Source: Ailanthus altissimus (Eukaryota > Streptophyta > Magnoliopsida > Sapindales > Simaroubaceae). Taken from it: a stretch of 64,000 nt of DNA. Shown here in pieces: positions 11,751 through 40,278 of the stretch; the first letter of the stretch is position 1, and each line of letters opens with the position of its first letter. The notes under the pieces were generated by a model. That model did not search any database. It saw only the letters and a list, made by a program, of their open reading frames with translations, and was not told the origin of the DNA. The DNA lies in assembly GCA_946807835.1 (NCBI GenBank), contig OX327683.1, positions 6,763,001 through 6,827,000 on the forward strand. Direction: 5' to 3'. Both the position numbers and the translations under genes were made by a program.

Positions 11751-11991
11751 CACAAAGTTTTTTTTATTTTCAATAAATTTCTTAACCTAACAAATAATTT
11801 ATAACATTTCCTTAATCTAAAAAATTTACATCACATTTAAAAAAATCAATTTTAATTAAATATTAATAATATTAATCTCTTGCACTGCTCTCAGACTCAC
11901 TCCCTTTCTCCACGAAAACTTTTAGTTGAAATACCAAAATTACCCCTTTCTCGAACAAAACCCCGCAGCCTGATTTTCCACACCCAATCGT

Positions 11992-12075
11992 CTCTCTCTC
12001 TCTATATATATATCCTCCTAATATTTCTACTTTCACAGAGCTGTCTTTTAGATTCAGTCGATCGTACGGCCAGCC
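11992..12075 (+). promoter_or_regulatory. Putative core promoter and 5' UTR of the UBP gene
   Basis: A CT-rich stretch runs into TATATATATAT at 12003-12012, about 65 bp before the start codon. This is a possible TATA element or, just as well, part of a pyrimidine-rich 5' leader. The transcription start cannot be placed from sequence alone. Confidence 0.4.
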
Positions 12076-30000
<17,925 letters not shown>

Positions 30001-30476
30001 GATGAGTCGGATGATTTGCAACAAGTGCATTGGATAACATCTATTCTCAGTGGCATGTTCGGCTTTGTGATAGTGAGATTGCAGTCAGTTGCGGCAAAGG
30101 CATCATCAATTAAGTTCCATGTCTGATTCTTTCAGAGGATGGGGAGACCTGGAACTTGTATCCTCAGTAACTCGGATCTCTCTTCTTGCACCCGTCTCTG
30201 GGGTGAGTAGGTTATATTCCTGCTTGGTTTTTCATTGTAGTTTTAGTACATAAAATTTTGTTATAGGGTTTGTATAGAGGGTATAGGGGTGTTTCAAAAA
30301 TATTTCCTTTTTACTTGATCGAATACTCCCATCGTGGTTTTGGAAGAGAGGCAATGCAACAGGGGAAGAAGGGTTTGTAAAATGTCTTCTTTGGTTACTC
30401 TTTTCCTGTGGCTTCCTGGATTTGTGCAGTAGATGCAGTTTGGATTTCGTTTTTATCTTTTGGCTCCATTGGTGTC

Positions 30477-30482
30477 AATAAA
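30477..30482 (+). terminator. Putative poly(A) signal of the UBP gene
   Basis: AATAAA lies 477 bp after the stop codon, inside T-rich sequence typical of a plant 3' end. Cleavage would be expected within the next 40 bp. No later AATAAA was noted before the sequence becomes intergenic. Confidence 0.5.
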
Positions 30483-30539
30483 GAATTTTATTGTGAAACT
30501 CTTTAGGAACTTTGCCATAAAATGTTAAATGTTGTGTAT

Positions 30540-32165
30540 GAATTTTAGAAAAAAAAAAAAGAATTAAGACGCGTATACATTTTTCTGATAGGATTTTCAC
30601 GTTATCAAAGTCAAGTAGATAGATTTTTCACGCCCAATCCTATTTGAGATACACATGTTAAGATTCATTTTGGTTGATTTTGACAAGTTAAAGGTAACCT
30701 ATTCATAAAATTTGATTAAAATTCTATTTGTTGAAATAATACACCTGTTATTTTCGGAGCACTTCAAAGTCTTCAGAAAGATACTACTGGGTTAGTTATA
30801 CATGATGAAAGTAGATTAGTTGTGAATGGGTGTTTGGTACAATATTTGAAGAGATGATCGGATGTACGATAATGTAAAAAATTTTAATGTTTTCTTTTTA
30901 CTTATTTTCATAGAAAGTGAAAACACTATTTTTAGTTTTTAAAACTCTTCATCTTAAAACACTTCATCAAACATATCGTTTTTGAGAAATGGAAAATGTT
31001 GCTTGGAAAACGATACCAAACTCGCTGGGATATTATCTTACTATTAAATGTTTCTAAACTTTTATTTATTTTAGTGACACCGTTCTTACAATTTTTATTT
31101 TGAAAGTTTATTTTCATGTAAAAAGCAAAGTTGTACAGTTCTTGACCTTTAATATTCGTTTAAATGAGAATTTGATCAAAAGGCCCTTCTGGGGGTTGTT
31201 TTAAGGGGTTTCTGCCAATATTAATAAAATTTCTGAGTTATTAATTTTATATCATGTAATACTGGATAGATGGTGCCTTTTATTTTTACTTTGATTTCAA
31301 TTATCTGAGTGTAGAAAAGTAATAGCTTAAATTTGTATAAATAATTTAAATATTAAAAAAGGAACATGCATCATAAAAGCTCAAGTAACAGATTTTGTTT
31401 ATTTAGACTACTAAAAGGACAAAATGAAAATTTACCGAGCAATTGAACTGTGAATTAAATGGATTTTAATTACTTATTTTTAACATAATCAAATAAAAGA
31501 AGAATTTATTTTCGGCAGCCAACTCTTTTAATCGCTTGTGTTAGCTAAAGGTGAACGAGGCTCGTAAAATATCTTGGAACATAACGACAGATAACTGAGC
31601 AACGATACAGAATATGGTGATGGTGCATTGTAACGTTGATTAGTAGGAGTCGTGGTGATGACTATGGCAACACACAATTGGCCTTGGCAAGTGTCTAAGG
31701 CTACCGTGGCATATCTCAACACCAATAATTTTTTTTATTTATAAAGATATATATATTTTTATGATATTAAAATTAAAGTTTTAATGTAATATTAAAATAA
31801 TTTGGATAATTGAATTAAATCAAAAAATTAGGGACGATAATGTTTAATTATTAATCAAATCAATATAAATAATTTCATTATTAATACGTTAAAACTTTTT
31901 TAAGATTATAGAATAACTAGTCACTTTGATACCTCTTACATTAATCCATAAATCATAGGCATAGCAAAGAAAACACTAATTACATAAAACCCTTCTGTTT
32001 CTTCAATGTATGGGTATATATATCGATATAAGTTATCAAATGGAAACATGTTTTAACTTTGTGAAAGTATTGGTTTTTAACATCTCTTTCTCTTTTAACT
32101 CTCACCCTCTCCTCCCTTGTTACAGGAGTAATTATTAACATAAAAAAAGAAAAAAGAAAGAAGCT
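30540..32165. other. Intergenic DNA, no feature seen
   Basis: This AT-rich stretch lies between the UBP 3' end and the next start codon. No coding frame or repeat was recognised. CT-rich sequence at 32075-32125 may belong to the promoter of the following gene. Confidence 0.5.
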
Positions 32166-33216
32166 ATGTTTCTCACTTGTATATTTTTCCCAGCACCTCC
32201 TTCATTGTTCATCAACACAATGTCTGCATTGAATGTCGTATCACTAGCAAACGCAGGCTACTCGGAGATTATGGCAAAGCACATGAAATATTCAAAGTTT
32301 TGGAACTTCAACTCTCACGAATCTCCAACGAATAAGGAGATTCAAATTTCGAGCAGAAGTGGGATGCTTTTGCTTTATACGCCATCGTTTTTTGCGGGTC
32401 TGGCTTTTTCCCGACGAGGGTTTCAGATTTTTGTTGCTTAGTTCCGCCATAACCCTTCATTTCTTCAAAAGAATCTTTGAGGTATTTACACAAATTTCTC
32501 CTCAAATATCGTTATGTTCGATATTCATTATGAATTATGATTATTCTCTTTCCAAAATTTACAATATTTATATGTATAAAATGAGAGATTATATCTGAAA
32601 TATGTGTGAAAATTTTAAAGAGAAAAGGGTTATTACATACTAGGAATGATAAAGAGAAAGAGTCGTTAGCAACAAAGTGAATTGTCTCTCGAACTTTTTA
32701 ACTCTTAAAAGTTGACCAAAATAATATTTGACCAAAATTTACAGGTTTTGTTCATTCACAAATACAGTGGTGGCATGGTTCTTGATTCTGCAATCGTTAT
32801 TACTCTTAAGTTATTTCATAAGCACTGCGACAATGATCTATAATCAACACCTATCTCAAGGATTACCGGAGCCAACTATTGATTTGAAGTTCTTTGGGAT
32901 GATTCTTTTCTTGTTGGGAATAAGCGTCAACTTTTACCACCATTGCCTCCTTTCAAGAATGAGGAAAAATGATGAAAAAGAATACAAGATTCCCAAGCGT
33001 GGTTTGTTTGATAAAGTAGTTTGCCCACACTATTTATTTGAGATATTAGGGTTTTGGGGCATCTCTTTCATTGCTCAAACTTTGTATGCGTTTTGCTATG
33101 CCATAGGAGTAACTTTTTACTTGATCGGAAGGGCCCATGCCACTAGGAGTTGGTACATTTCCAAATTTGAAGACTTCCCCAAAGATGTCAAGGCTCTCTT
33201 CTCATATATTTTCTAG
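32166..33216 (+). pseudogene. Steroid 5-alpha-reductase (3-oxo-5-alpha-steroid 4-dehydrogenase) family gene, two frameshifts
   Basis: The family reduces a carbon double bond in steroids, polyprenols or very-long-chain enoyl substrates, in the ER membrane. Two exons are visible: 32166-32481 (donor GTATTT) and 32745-33216 (acceptor ACAG). The start MFLTCIFFPAPPS, the middle segment TLHFFKRIFE and the C-terminal block, with NFYHH, KEYKIPKRGLF, CPHYLFEI and a SKFEDFPKDVKAL tail ending in IF, follow the plant paralogue group of At5g16010. The reading frame breaks twice. Near 32398 the frame jumps after the FFAG codons with loss of about three residues. Near 32808 one extra A shifts the frame after an ITL codon run. 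A protein read straight through stops at 32440. Either this is a recent pseudogene or there are assembly errors; the otherwise well kept C-terminus leaves both open. Confidence 0.85.
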
Positions 33217-34890
33217 AAATAAAAGGAACTTGGAAGCAGCTGAAATTGCTTGTGTAGCAAAGATGATGTGCCATCAAATAGTGTCCTATTATTTCTTTAA
33301 AAATAGTCAATTGTCTCTTTATATCTTTGTAAACATATAATTCCTTCAACTTTAATTTTATTTTTTTGTCTAATTGATTATTGGGAAATTTTTACAAATA
33401 GTAAAAAATTTGGGCCACTTAACTATTTTGAGCATAATTTTAAATTTCAAATTTATTTAATCAAATATAACATTTTCAGATGGATATACCCTTAAATCCA
33501 TTTCTCTCAAATGAAAATTTTCTTAAACTCTAAACACACTAATTGACGACCCATGACGACGGCTTGACAGTGGTAGCTAAGCTTGATGGTAAAGGTTTTA
33601 ACTGATCAAAATGAAGCAATCTCCTATTTATATTTTGTAAGTAATCAATTTAAAATGAAATTGTGAGATTATTGTTTGTAAGTATAATTGACAGTATATT
33701 AGAAGAAATGTGATTGTAGTTAGAAATAAGGATGAATTGATGTGAGGGTTTATGGTTATGGATGTGAGGGGTTGTGGTGCAATTATTTAGATGGTTGATG
33801 TTAGAGGTGGTTGCGATGGCGGTGATGGGAACCAATGGGTTCCATCGTGCCAGACGAAGGCAAAATGATAGATTCTATCATGCTGCCTTGCCTGGCATGA
33901 TATAACCCATTAATCCTATCTTGCTAGGCTCCCTAGCGCAATAGAGTGAAGTGCGCCTATCCATGATGCGATCGATTCTACGCATCAGAATCAATGGCAC
34001 GATAAAACCTATTGCTTCATGGTGAGATTCGTTCTATTGCACATGCGAGCCTGGCTCGATAGAACCTATCACGCCCCATTCCAGTAACCTATAAGTTTAT
34101 TTATTCCATTTAATTATTATTTATATAATTTAATTTGTAGTAATTATAATTTATTTAATTGTTATTTAATTAATAATATACCTTATTTTTTTTTAGGAAC
34201 AACGCAGTTTTAAAAAAATTAAAGGTTGTAGTTAAAGTCCATTTCACTGCCACCATTACGTTTTATTCCAAACTATAGGAGACAAGTTGATTGAGCGTAA
34301 AAAAAAATATAGAAAAGCATGTGTTTAGGTTATTTTTTTTGAATTGCAACGCATTAATTTTTTAAAAAATTTGATTCATCACTTGTTAATCCACGAGGTG
34401 GAAATTGTTGATATGGATAATGAATTTTGGTAATTTTGATGAGGGTCATCACCAGCCTATGTGATGCTAAGTCCAAAAAGAAAATAAAAAGTTATTTTAG
34501 AAGTTTTCAATTACATTTATCATGATAGTTGTATTTATTACTAAATTCATTTATTATGATAGTTGTACTTATTATTAAATTTATTTCATCTTGACAGTAA
34601 TTGTAAGTATGAAAGTCTTAATTTTATTTATTATAGTACTTTGAAAGTTGTAATGAATATTAGACATCTCAAGTGGTCTTTATAAATACTATAAGGGATG
34701 ATTGAATCAATCAATCAATCAACAAATATTATTCATAAAATGTTGTCTTAATTTGGTCCTTTAACCAATCCTAAATTATGTCCTGTTGAACGATATCAAC
34801 ATATTTGTGTCTTCGTGAATGATACTATTAACCAATCAATGCTTATCTTATGTCATATTTAGTGAACAATAAGCGCATCCATTTTAGTTG
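33217..34890. other. Intergenic DNA with a GC-richer island
   Basis: Mostly AT-rich with no gene seen. The part at 33825-34085 is distinctly richer in GC and repeats motifs such as 'ggcacgat', 'gatagaacctatc' and 'ggttccatcgtgcc'. It has no open frame and matches no family I know. Confidence 0.45.
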
Positions 34891-34894
34891 ACAG

Positions 34895-35340
34895 GAGTTT
34901 GCACTCATAATTGGCTTGAAAATAGGAGAATATCCATTAACGAGGTAGTTGACGAAGAAATTAATTCATAGCTTATGGAGCGAATATATGCCCAGAGGAA
35001 ATGTCTCATTGCAGCAGTTTGAAGAGATATTTAAGCAATATGATTTTAATGAGATGGATGATGAAGATGTAATTAAATTGTTGTTTATGTATTTCATCTA
35101 TTGTGTGTTATTGGGGTGGAGAGGGAGAAGTGATCTAAATTCGTTTTTACTTCACATAGTGGATAATTTTAAAAAATTTAATAAATATCCATGGGATAAT
35201 GTATTATGAGAGGCCACTCACAATCCTCTTTGTGATCGGGCATTGAATGATAAAGTGGAGAGATTAAAAAAAATGAAAGTAAAAAATGCTAAACATAAAG
35301 AGGAAAAATATAATTTAAATGGTTTTTCTTATGTTTTTCA
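34895..35340 (+). pseudogene. DUF1985-like transposon-derived gene fragment
   Basis: After an acceptor-like TTGACAG the frame reads EFALIIGLKIGEYPL. It continues through a stretch containing MPRGNVSLQQFEEIF and VDNFKKFNKYPWD, and ends YNLNGFSYVFQ before a GTACAC donor-like site. This order (EFALITGL, a middle helix region, F.KYPW, YNL.GFP) is the layout of DUF1985, a domain found in plant transposon proteins that often also carry an Ulp1-type protease. Two in-frame stops (near 34946 and at 35207, the second likely a former Trp) show it is dead. No Ulp1 protease domain was seen downstream. Confidence 0.6.
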
Positions 35341-36600
35341 GGTACACATAAATTTTTTTCATTTGATGTTATTTGTCATCTTAAATTTTATATATTATTG
35401 TTGATTTTACACTATGACAATTTTCATTATAGGTCAATATCTATGAGATAATTCTTTTGTCAAGGTCAATATATGTATAAGAAACTCAACACAGGGTCTC
35501 TCATATGCTGAAGTGGTGGTCTAATAATGTAATAACACAAAAAATATGCATAATAATATTTTCAATGTGAACATTATAAGTTTTTATGAACGTAATAAAA
35601 TACCAACAATAAGTATTTAAGATTTTAATTATTAATTCAATTGGGTACTTGTTTGTAGACATTAGATGTGCTTTGATGATTGTCTCCTTAAGAGTATGAG
35701 ATAGGAGTAGCTTTTATCCAGACGTGGATGCAATTTAAGGGGATCCTTGGTAATTATAGTAGACACCTTGATCACGAAGATGAGCAGAGGGAGGCAAATG
35801 ATGTTCATGAAAATGAACCTGAGGCATATAGAAATGAGGTACATTTTTTAGTTTAAAGTATCTATATATAATTACATACATTAATTTTTTTTATTTGTAG
35901 AACATATATTTCTTAAATTTATTAGGTCCAAATTGAACAAATATGACACCACCCACGTATGCAAATGACCCTGCAGCTGTCCCTGGTAAGAGGTTGATTC
36001 AGTTGGAGTTTAGGTACATTATTTGATATAATATATCTCTATAATAAACATATACGGGTATCAAATTTGCAAGTTAATTTATTTCTTTTTAAAATTTATC
36101 AGGCCCAATTTGAACAACTTATAGGAGTGTCGATATATCCTAATGATTATTACTGTCAACAAATTGATGCATTATATGGCAAGGTTGGTAAGATGAGGAG
36201 GGAGATGCGAGAGGCACATGCCAACTTGCAAGAGCAGTAGAAAAAGGATAATGAAGAGATCATGTAGTAGATTAAGAGCAAGATGCCAGAGGCGTAAGTT
36301 GACTTATGGGGGCAACAGAAAAAGGATAAGGAAGAGATCATGCAAGAGATTAGTATGATCAGATAATTATTGCAAGTTTCTTCTTTATGCATAAGACCGT
36401 TCAAAAATTAGGTAAATTAACTATGATTTTTAGTTCATAATTTGATTATGACTTTTGATTTTCACATTCTTTGATATATTTTATCTAGGTACCTTCGATT
36501 GATTATTATTTAGATGTATATTTTCTTGATATCTAGTTATTGGCTGACCATCAGGTAGAGGTCGAGAAGCTTGTCAGCAAAGGAGCAGTATTTAGGTGAT
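35341..36600 (+). pseudogene. Decayed downstream part of the DUF1985-like fragment
   Basis: Short reading stretches occur between stops: a Glu/Asn-rich acidic piece at 35755-35840 and a Lys/Glu-rich, coiled-coil-like stretch at 36110-36365. Their position suggests later exons of the same transposon gene. No domain is recognisable and several stops interrupt them. Confidence 0.35.
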
Positions 36601-36603
36601 ACT

Positions 36604-37700
36604 TGTTGGGACTAAGGGGGTAAGCATGTATGGACAAAAGTATAGATCAAGATGGGTGATATTATTGGAATTCGTACTTACATGCTATTCGATTTTGTAT
36701 AAATATTTTATTTTATAATATTTATACAGTACATTTTATTAAATCGCTAATTTCATTAATTAAATGGTACAATGCTTGTTACGCTAAAAATATTGTATGA
36801 TCTGAAAGAGTTCAAATCTAGCTTAAAGGAGTTTAGACCAGCGCTAAATGTTAGTAACGCTAAGAATTATAATTGCTAACAATTAGCACTATTAAGAGTT
36901 AGTAGGTTATAAAAGTTAGCAAAATCTAAAGAGTTAGAACCTTATCTGTAATGGGACATAGACCCGAGAGTACATCAGTAATAACATAGTTGCAAGAAAT
37001 TGTAATCGATATTAAGAAATGTTATTATGCATGTATATTCTCAAACATGATATTTTTGATTTCATTTACCGATGCGAGTCTGTCGGTAAAATCTTTAATT
37101 ATAGATCGGTGTATGACCATATCTAGATAGTTTAGATGGTTGTTCTTAGTTGATCATAGACTTACTGAAAGCTCATATGACATACGGATATTTATTGAGA
37201 ACTGAATACTGAACAGGCTCAATGAGGGCCCTAATAGACATTCTATGAAGCCGTCAATGATATGTTCTCTCGAGTTGAGTGGTGTACGTGTTCATTTGAC
37301 CTGAGCGCCACGATGAACTTGTGAGTGATTCACCATACTTTGGTTCCACATATGTCAGAGACCTTTATAGTCTGACCGCTATGTGTCAGTGGGTATGATC
37401 CAATGCTCATAAAGTTAGGTGTGTGCAGATATGGAATCCGTTAGCTCACATGGGTGAGTTGCATATCCGGATGCTGCGAGACTGTATTTCAGAAAGATTT
37501 ATAACTATAAGCAAAGAACCAAAAAAGAGAGTTTCCTATAGGGTTAAACAATATCACAAATGTATTTGCGTATATTGTTTAATATTATTTATCGAGATAC
37601 GTGTTTAGAGATAAGTTTATAGATTAACATACAAAATTTTGACGTTTAATAAATGATATTCTTACTCTTTCAAAATATATATTACAAAAAGATTATATGT
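36604..37700 (+). repeat. Truncated relative of the 2.2 kb LTR family (copy A)
   Basis: It starts TGTTGGGACTAAGG and shares a long run of motifs in the same order with 49533-50560, including 'gtctgtcggt', 'ctcgagttgagt', 'tttgacctgag', 'gagactgtat' and 'atttcagaaag'. It stops after the 'attata(t/c)gtatg' motif, so about half of the LTR is missing. It is clearly more diverged than copies B and C are from each other. Confidence 0.75.
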
Positions 37701-38390
37701 ATGCGCTATTTAAAGGAGATAAAATTTTTTTCAGCCTAAAAAAAAGCTATTTAGATTCATTTCCCATAAAAAAAACGAAGTAAATTGGAACTACTTTTTC
37801 CTATTTTTTTTTAAAATTAAGAAAAAGGGAAAAGATTTTACTTTTAATAATTAGCACTTCAACCAGGCCTTGTGGGACATTGTTTTTATTAGGCTCTAAT
37901 AAGGCCCATCTGAATTTCTATTTGATTTAGTAAGGCCGAATTCAACAAGATCTACCCATTAGTAATTCAGTAATTTTGGGTATATTTTAACGTAAATTTT
38001 TTTAAATAGTTAGATAAAATTAGTAATATTTATTAAATAATTATAAACATTTCAAACGAATGCTTTCAAGTTCCTTAATAAAGAAGTAATTAAAAAAATA
38101 CATTTTGAATTATTATGCCCTTGTAGACATGACATGTAATTGTAAGAATTTTCCGTTTCCAAGTAAGTTTCTTAACTCTTTTGAAAGATTAGAATTTGTA
38201 ATCTTAAAATCCAAAATTGAAAAGAAAAATGTGCCCTTCATTTCTCCATCCGACTAGTTGTTATTAACATCAATCCATCTTCGTAGGAGCTAACATTTGG
38301 AGTTCTTCTTAACCAGGACATACATATGAATTTCAGCTTCTTCACTGCTGCCAAAATTCATCATTCATCATAAGTAGTCAGTAAATAAAG
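37700..38390. other. AT-rich intergenic DNA, no feature seen
   Basis: No coding frame or repeat was recognised. Confidence 0.5.
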
Positions 38391-38394
38391 GGAA

Positions 38395-38735
38395 ATCTTC
38401 TTTAATATTTGATAATACTAAAAAATTATCTATTGTTATAGCTATAATAATATAAATTAACTTTTAAAAGGTATAACAATATTTTTATTTAAAAGATTAA
38501 CAATTAAATCTGTATAATATTAAACAGTAAAAATATATTATATAAATAATAAAATTAGTATACTATTTACTAATTTTACAGTGTATTGTCACTGTTTAAT
38601 GCTAAACAGATACCATTATTGATTTTTTAAATATAAAAAATTGTTATATACCTCCAAAATTAATTTATATTATTATAATTATAACAGGAGTGAGATTTTT
38701 TTAATATTATCAAATACTAAACAAGTTTTTGATAG
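38395..38735. mobile_element. Fold-back MITE
   Basis: The left arm, about 38401-38480, runs from 'tttaatatttgataata' to 'aggtataacaat'. The right arm, about 38640-38720, is its imperfect reverse complement, from 'attgttatatacct' to 'attatcaaatactaa'. The arms are about 80 bp and the loop about 160 bp, with a further internal inverted pair ('ttaaacagt' / 'actgtttaa'). No open frame is present. The terminal bases and target duplication could not be fixed, so the superfamily is left open. Confidence 0.75.
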
Positions 38736-40278
38736 TTAAAAAAATCTATTAAAAGAGTAAATAATAAATTCCCGTAAATAAATTGTCCAAATATTTTTAT
38801 TTTTTTGAATGTTCTTGAACCATATGGCCAATACATCCGCTTTTGTAAATTTCCATTAATAAGTTTTCCAAATGATAATTTTGCTTTTTTTTTTTAATAA
38901 TTTTCTTTTCAAGAATTATTAATTAGAAAACATAACTCTATCTCCTTCATTCAAGTTTTCACTAATTACAAAATGCTAATGCATGATGCAACAGACAATT
39001 AATTGTGATGCATAAACACGTGACTATATACTATAAAACTACTAGGAATTCTCACGTGAGAACTACCGTTGGTTTTTAAAATGTAGATGTCATTAAAACT
39101 ACATATTATAGGTCAAAATAATGTTCTTTCTGCTCAAAAAGAAGTTTGAAATGGCATCGTTTTGACTTATACAAGGCAGTTTATATGGTATCAATATGTT
39201 AAAAACGTGCTAACGTTCGCAGCTAAAACTCTAAAACTACTAGCTAGGAAAAATTTAAAGATGTTGCCTACTAAATTCATTTTCTAACTTGCGGTTCTCA
39301 ACAGATATTTAACTCAAAACAATTGTTACTAACCTAACGTAGCAAAATCAGATAGGAAGTTATGCTGAGCATTCAAGAATAATGCTAACATTCCTACACT
39401 ACAAGAAGTCAATTGGTATCTATCTCTAAAGGAGAACCTACTTTACTACGAGAGCTAGACTCTCCGATGAATCAGTTCTTTTGTAGCCTTCAGCTTGGAA
39501 CTTCAGTAAGTTGAGTTTAACCTATCAAAGTTAGTTAACATAAACATTAGTAAGTTGAAACAAGTATGCGAATGCTGAAAATGCAGGAAGAGAACATTAT
39601 TCAGTAGCCAAAAGAAAAAAAAAATGATGCACAAGGTTATTTTGGAATAAATCTGTACCTGTGATATACCAACCAAAAATCAGAGAAACCACAACGAGAA
39701 GTACAAATGGTCTTGCATCAACACCAGCTGAGGTTGACCTATGGACAACAACATCAACCCGTGGTGAACTTTCCTTACAACAAACCTACTTCTTTTGTAA
39801 ATAAAAACATCTATACTATGTACTAGTTGGGTTGAATCATGGGCAACTAGAAGATGATTTCTGGGTGCTGAGACATCCCCAGAAAAGAATCCATTTCAAC
39901 TAATGTTCAAAAGAGTGACTGCATATAAACTAAAAAATTAACATAAAAAGTTACAGTCTTCAGTAGAAAGGAAAAACACACAGAATTACGGAGTACATTG
40001 TTGGTTCACAATAAATTTAATGTTCCCAATTTAAAATGCTTTACCCATTTTCTCCTTTAGAAGGAAAGGATAGTGAATATAGATTGTAGCAAATACCATA
40101 CGAGAAAAATTGATCAAAGTGTCTCAAGTGACAGCAAAACACCTTAATTCACAATTGTAGAAACCATGGAAACACAGAAAAAAAAGAAGTGAGAGCCTAA
40201 TGTATGTCCAACCAAAATGATCAAGGATGACAACTAGAAGATAGTGTAAATAGAAGAAACTAAGCAAGATATGTAGAT
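38736..40278. other. Sequence downstream of the GH3 gene
   Basis: No protein-coding frame was seen. The part near 39400-40278 may hold the 3' untranslated region of the minus-strand gene, possibly with an intron, since the coding end overlaps a donor-like site. Confidence 0.4.
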
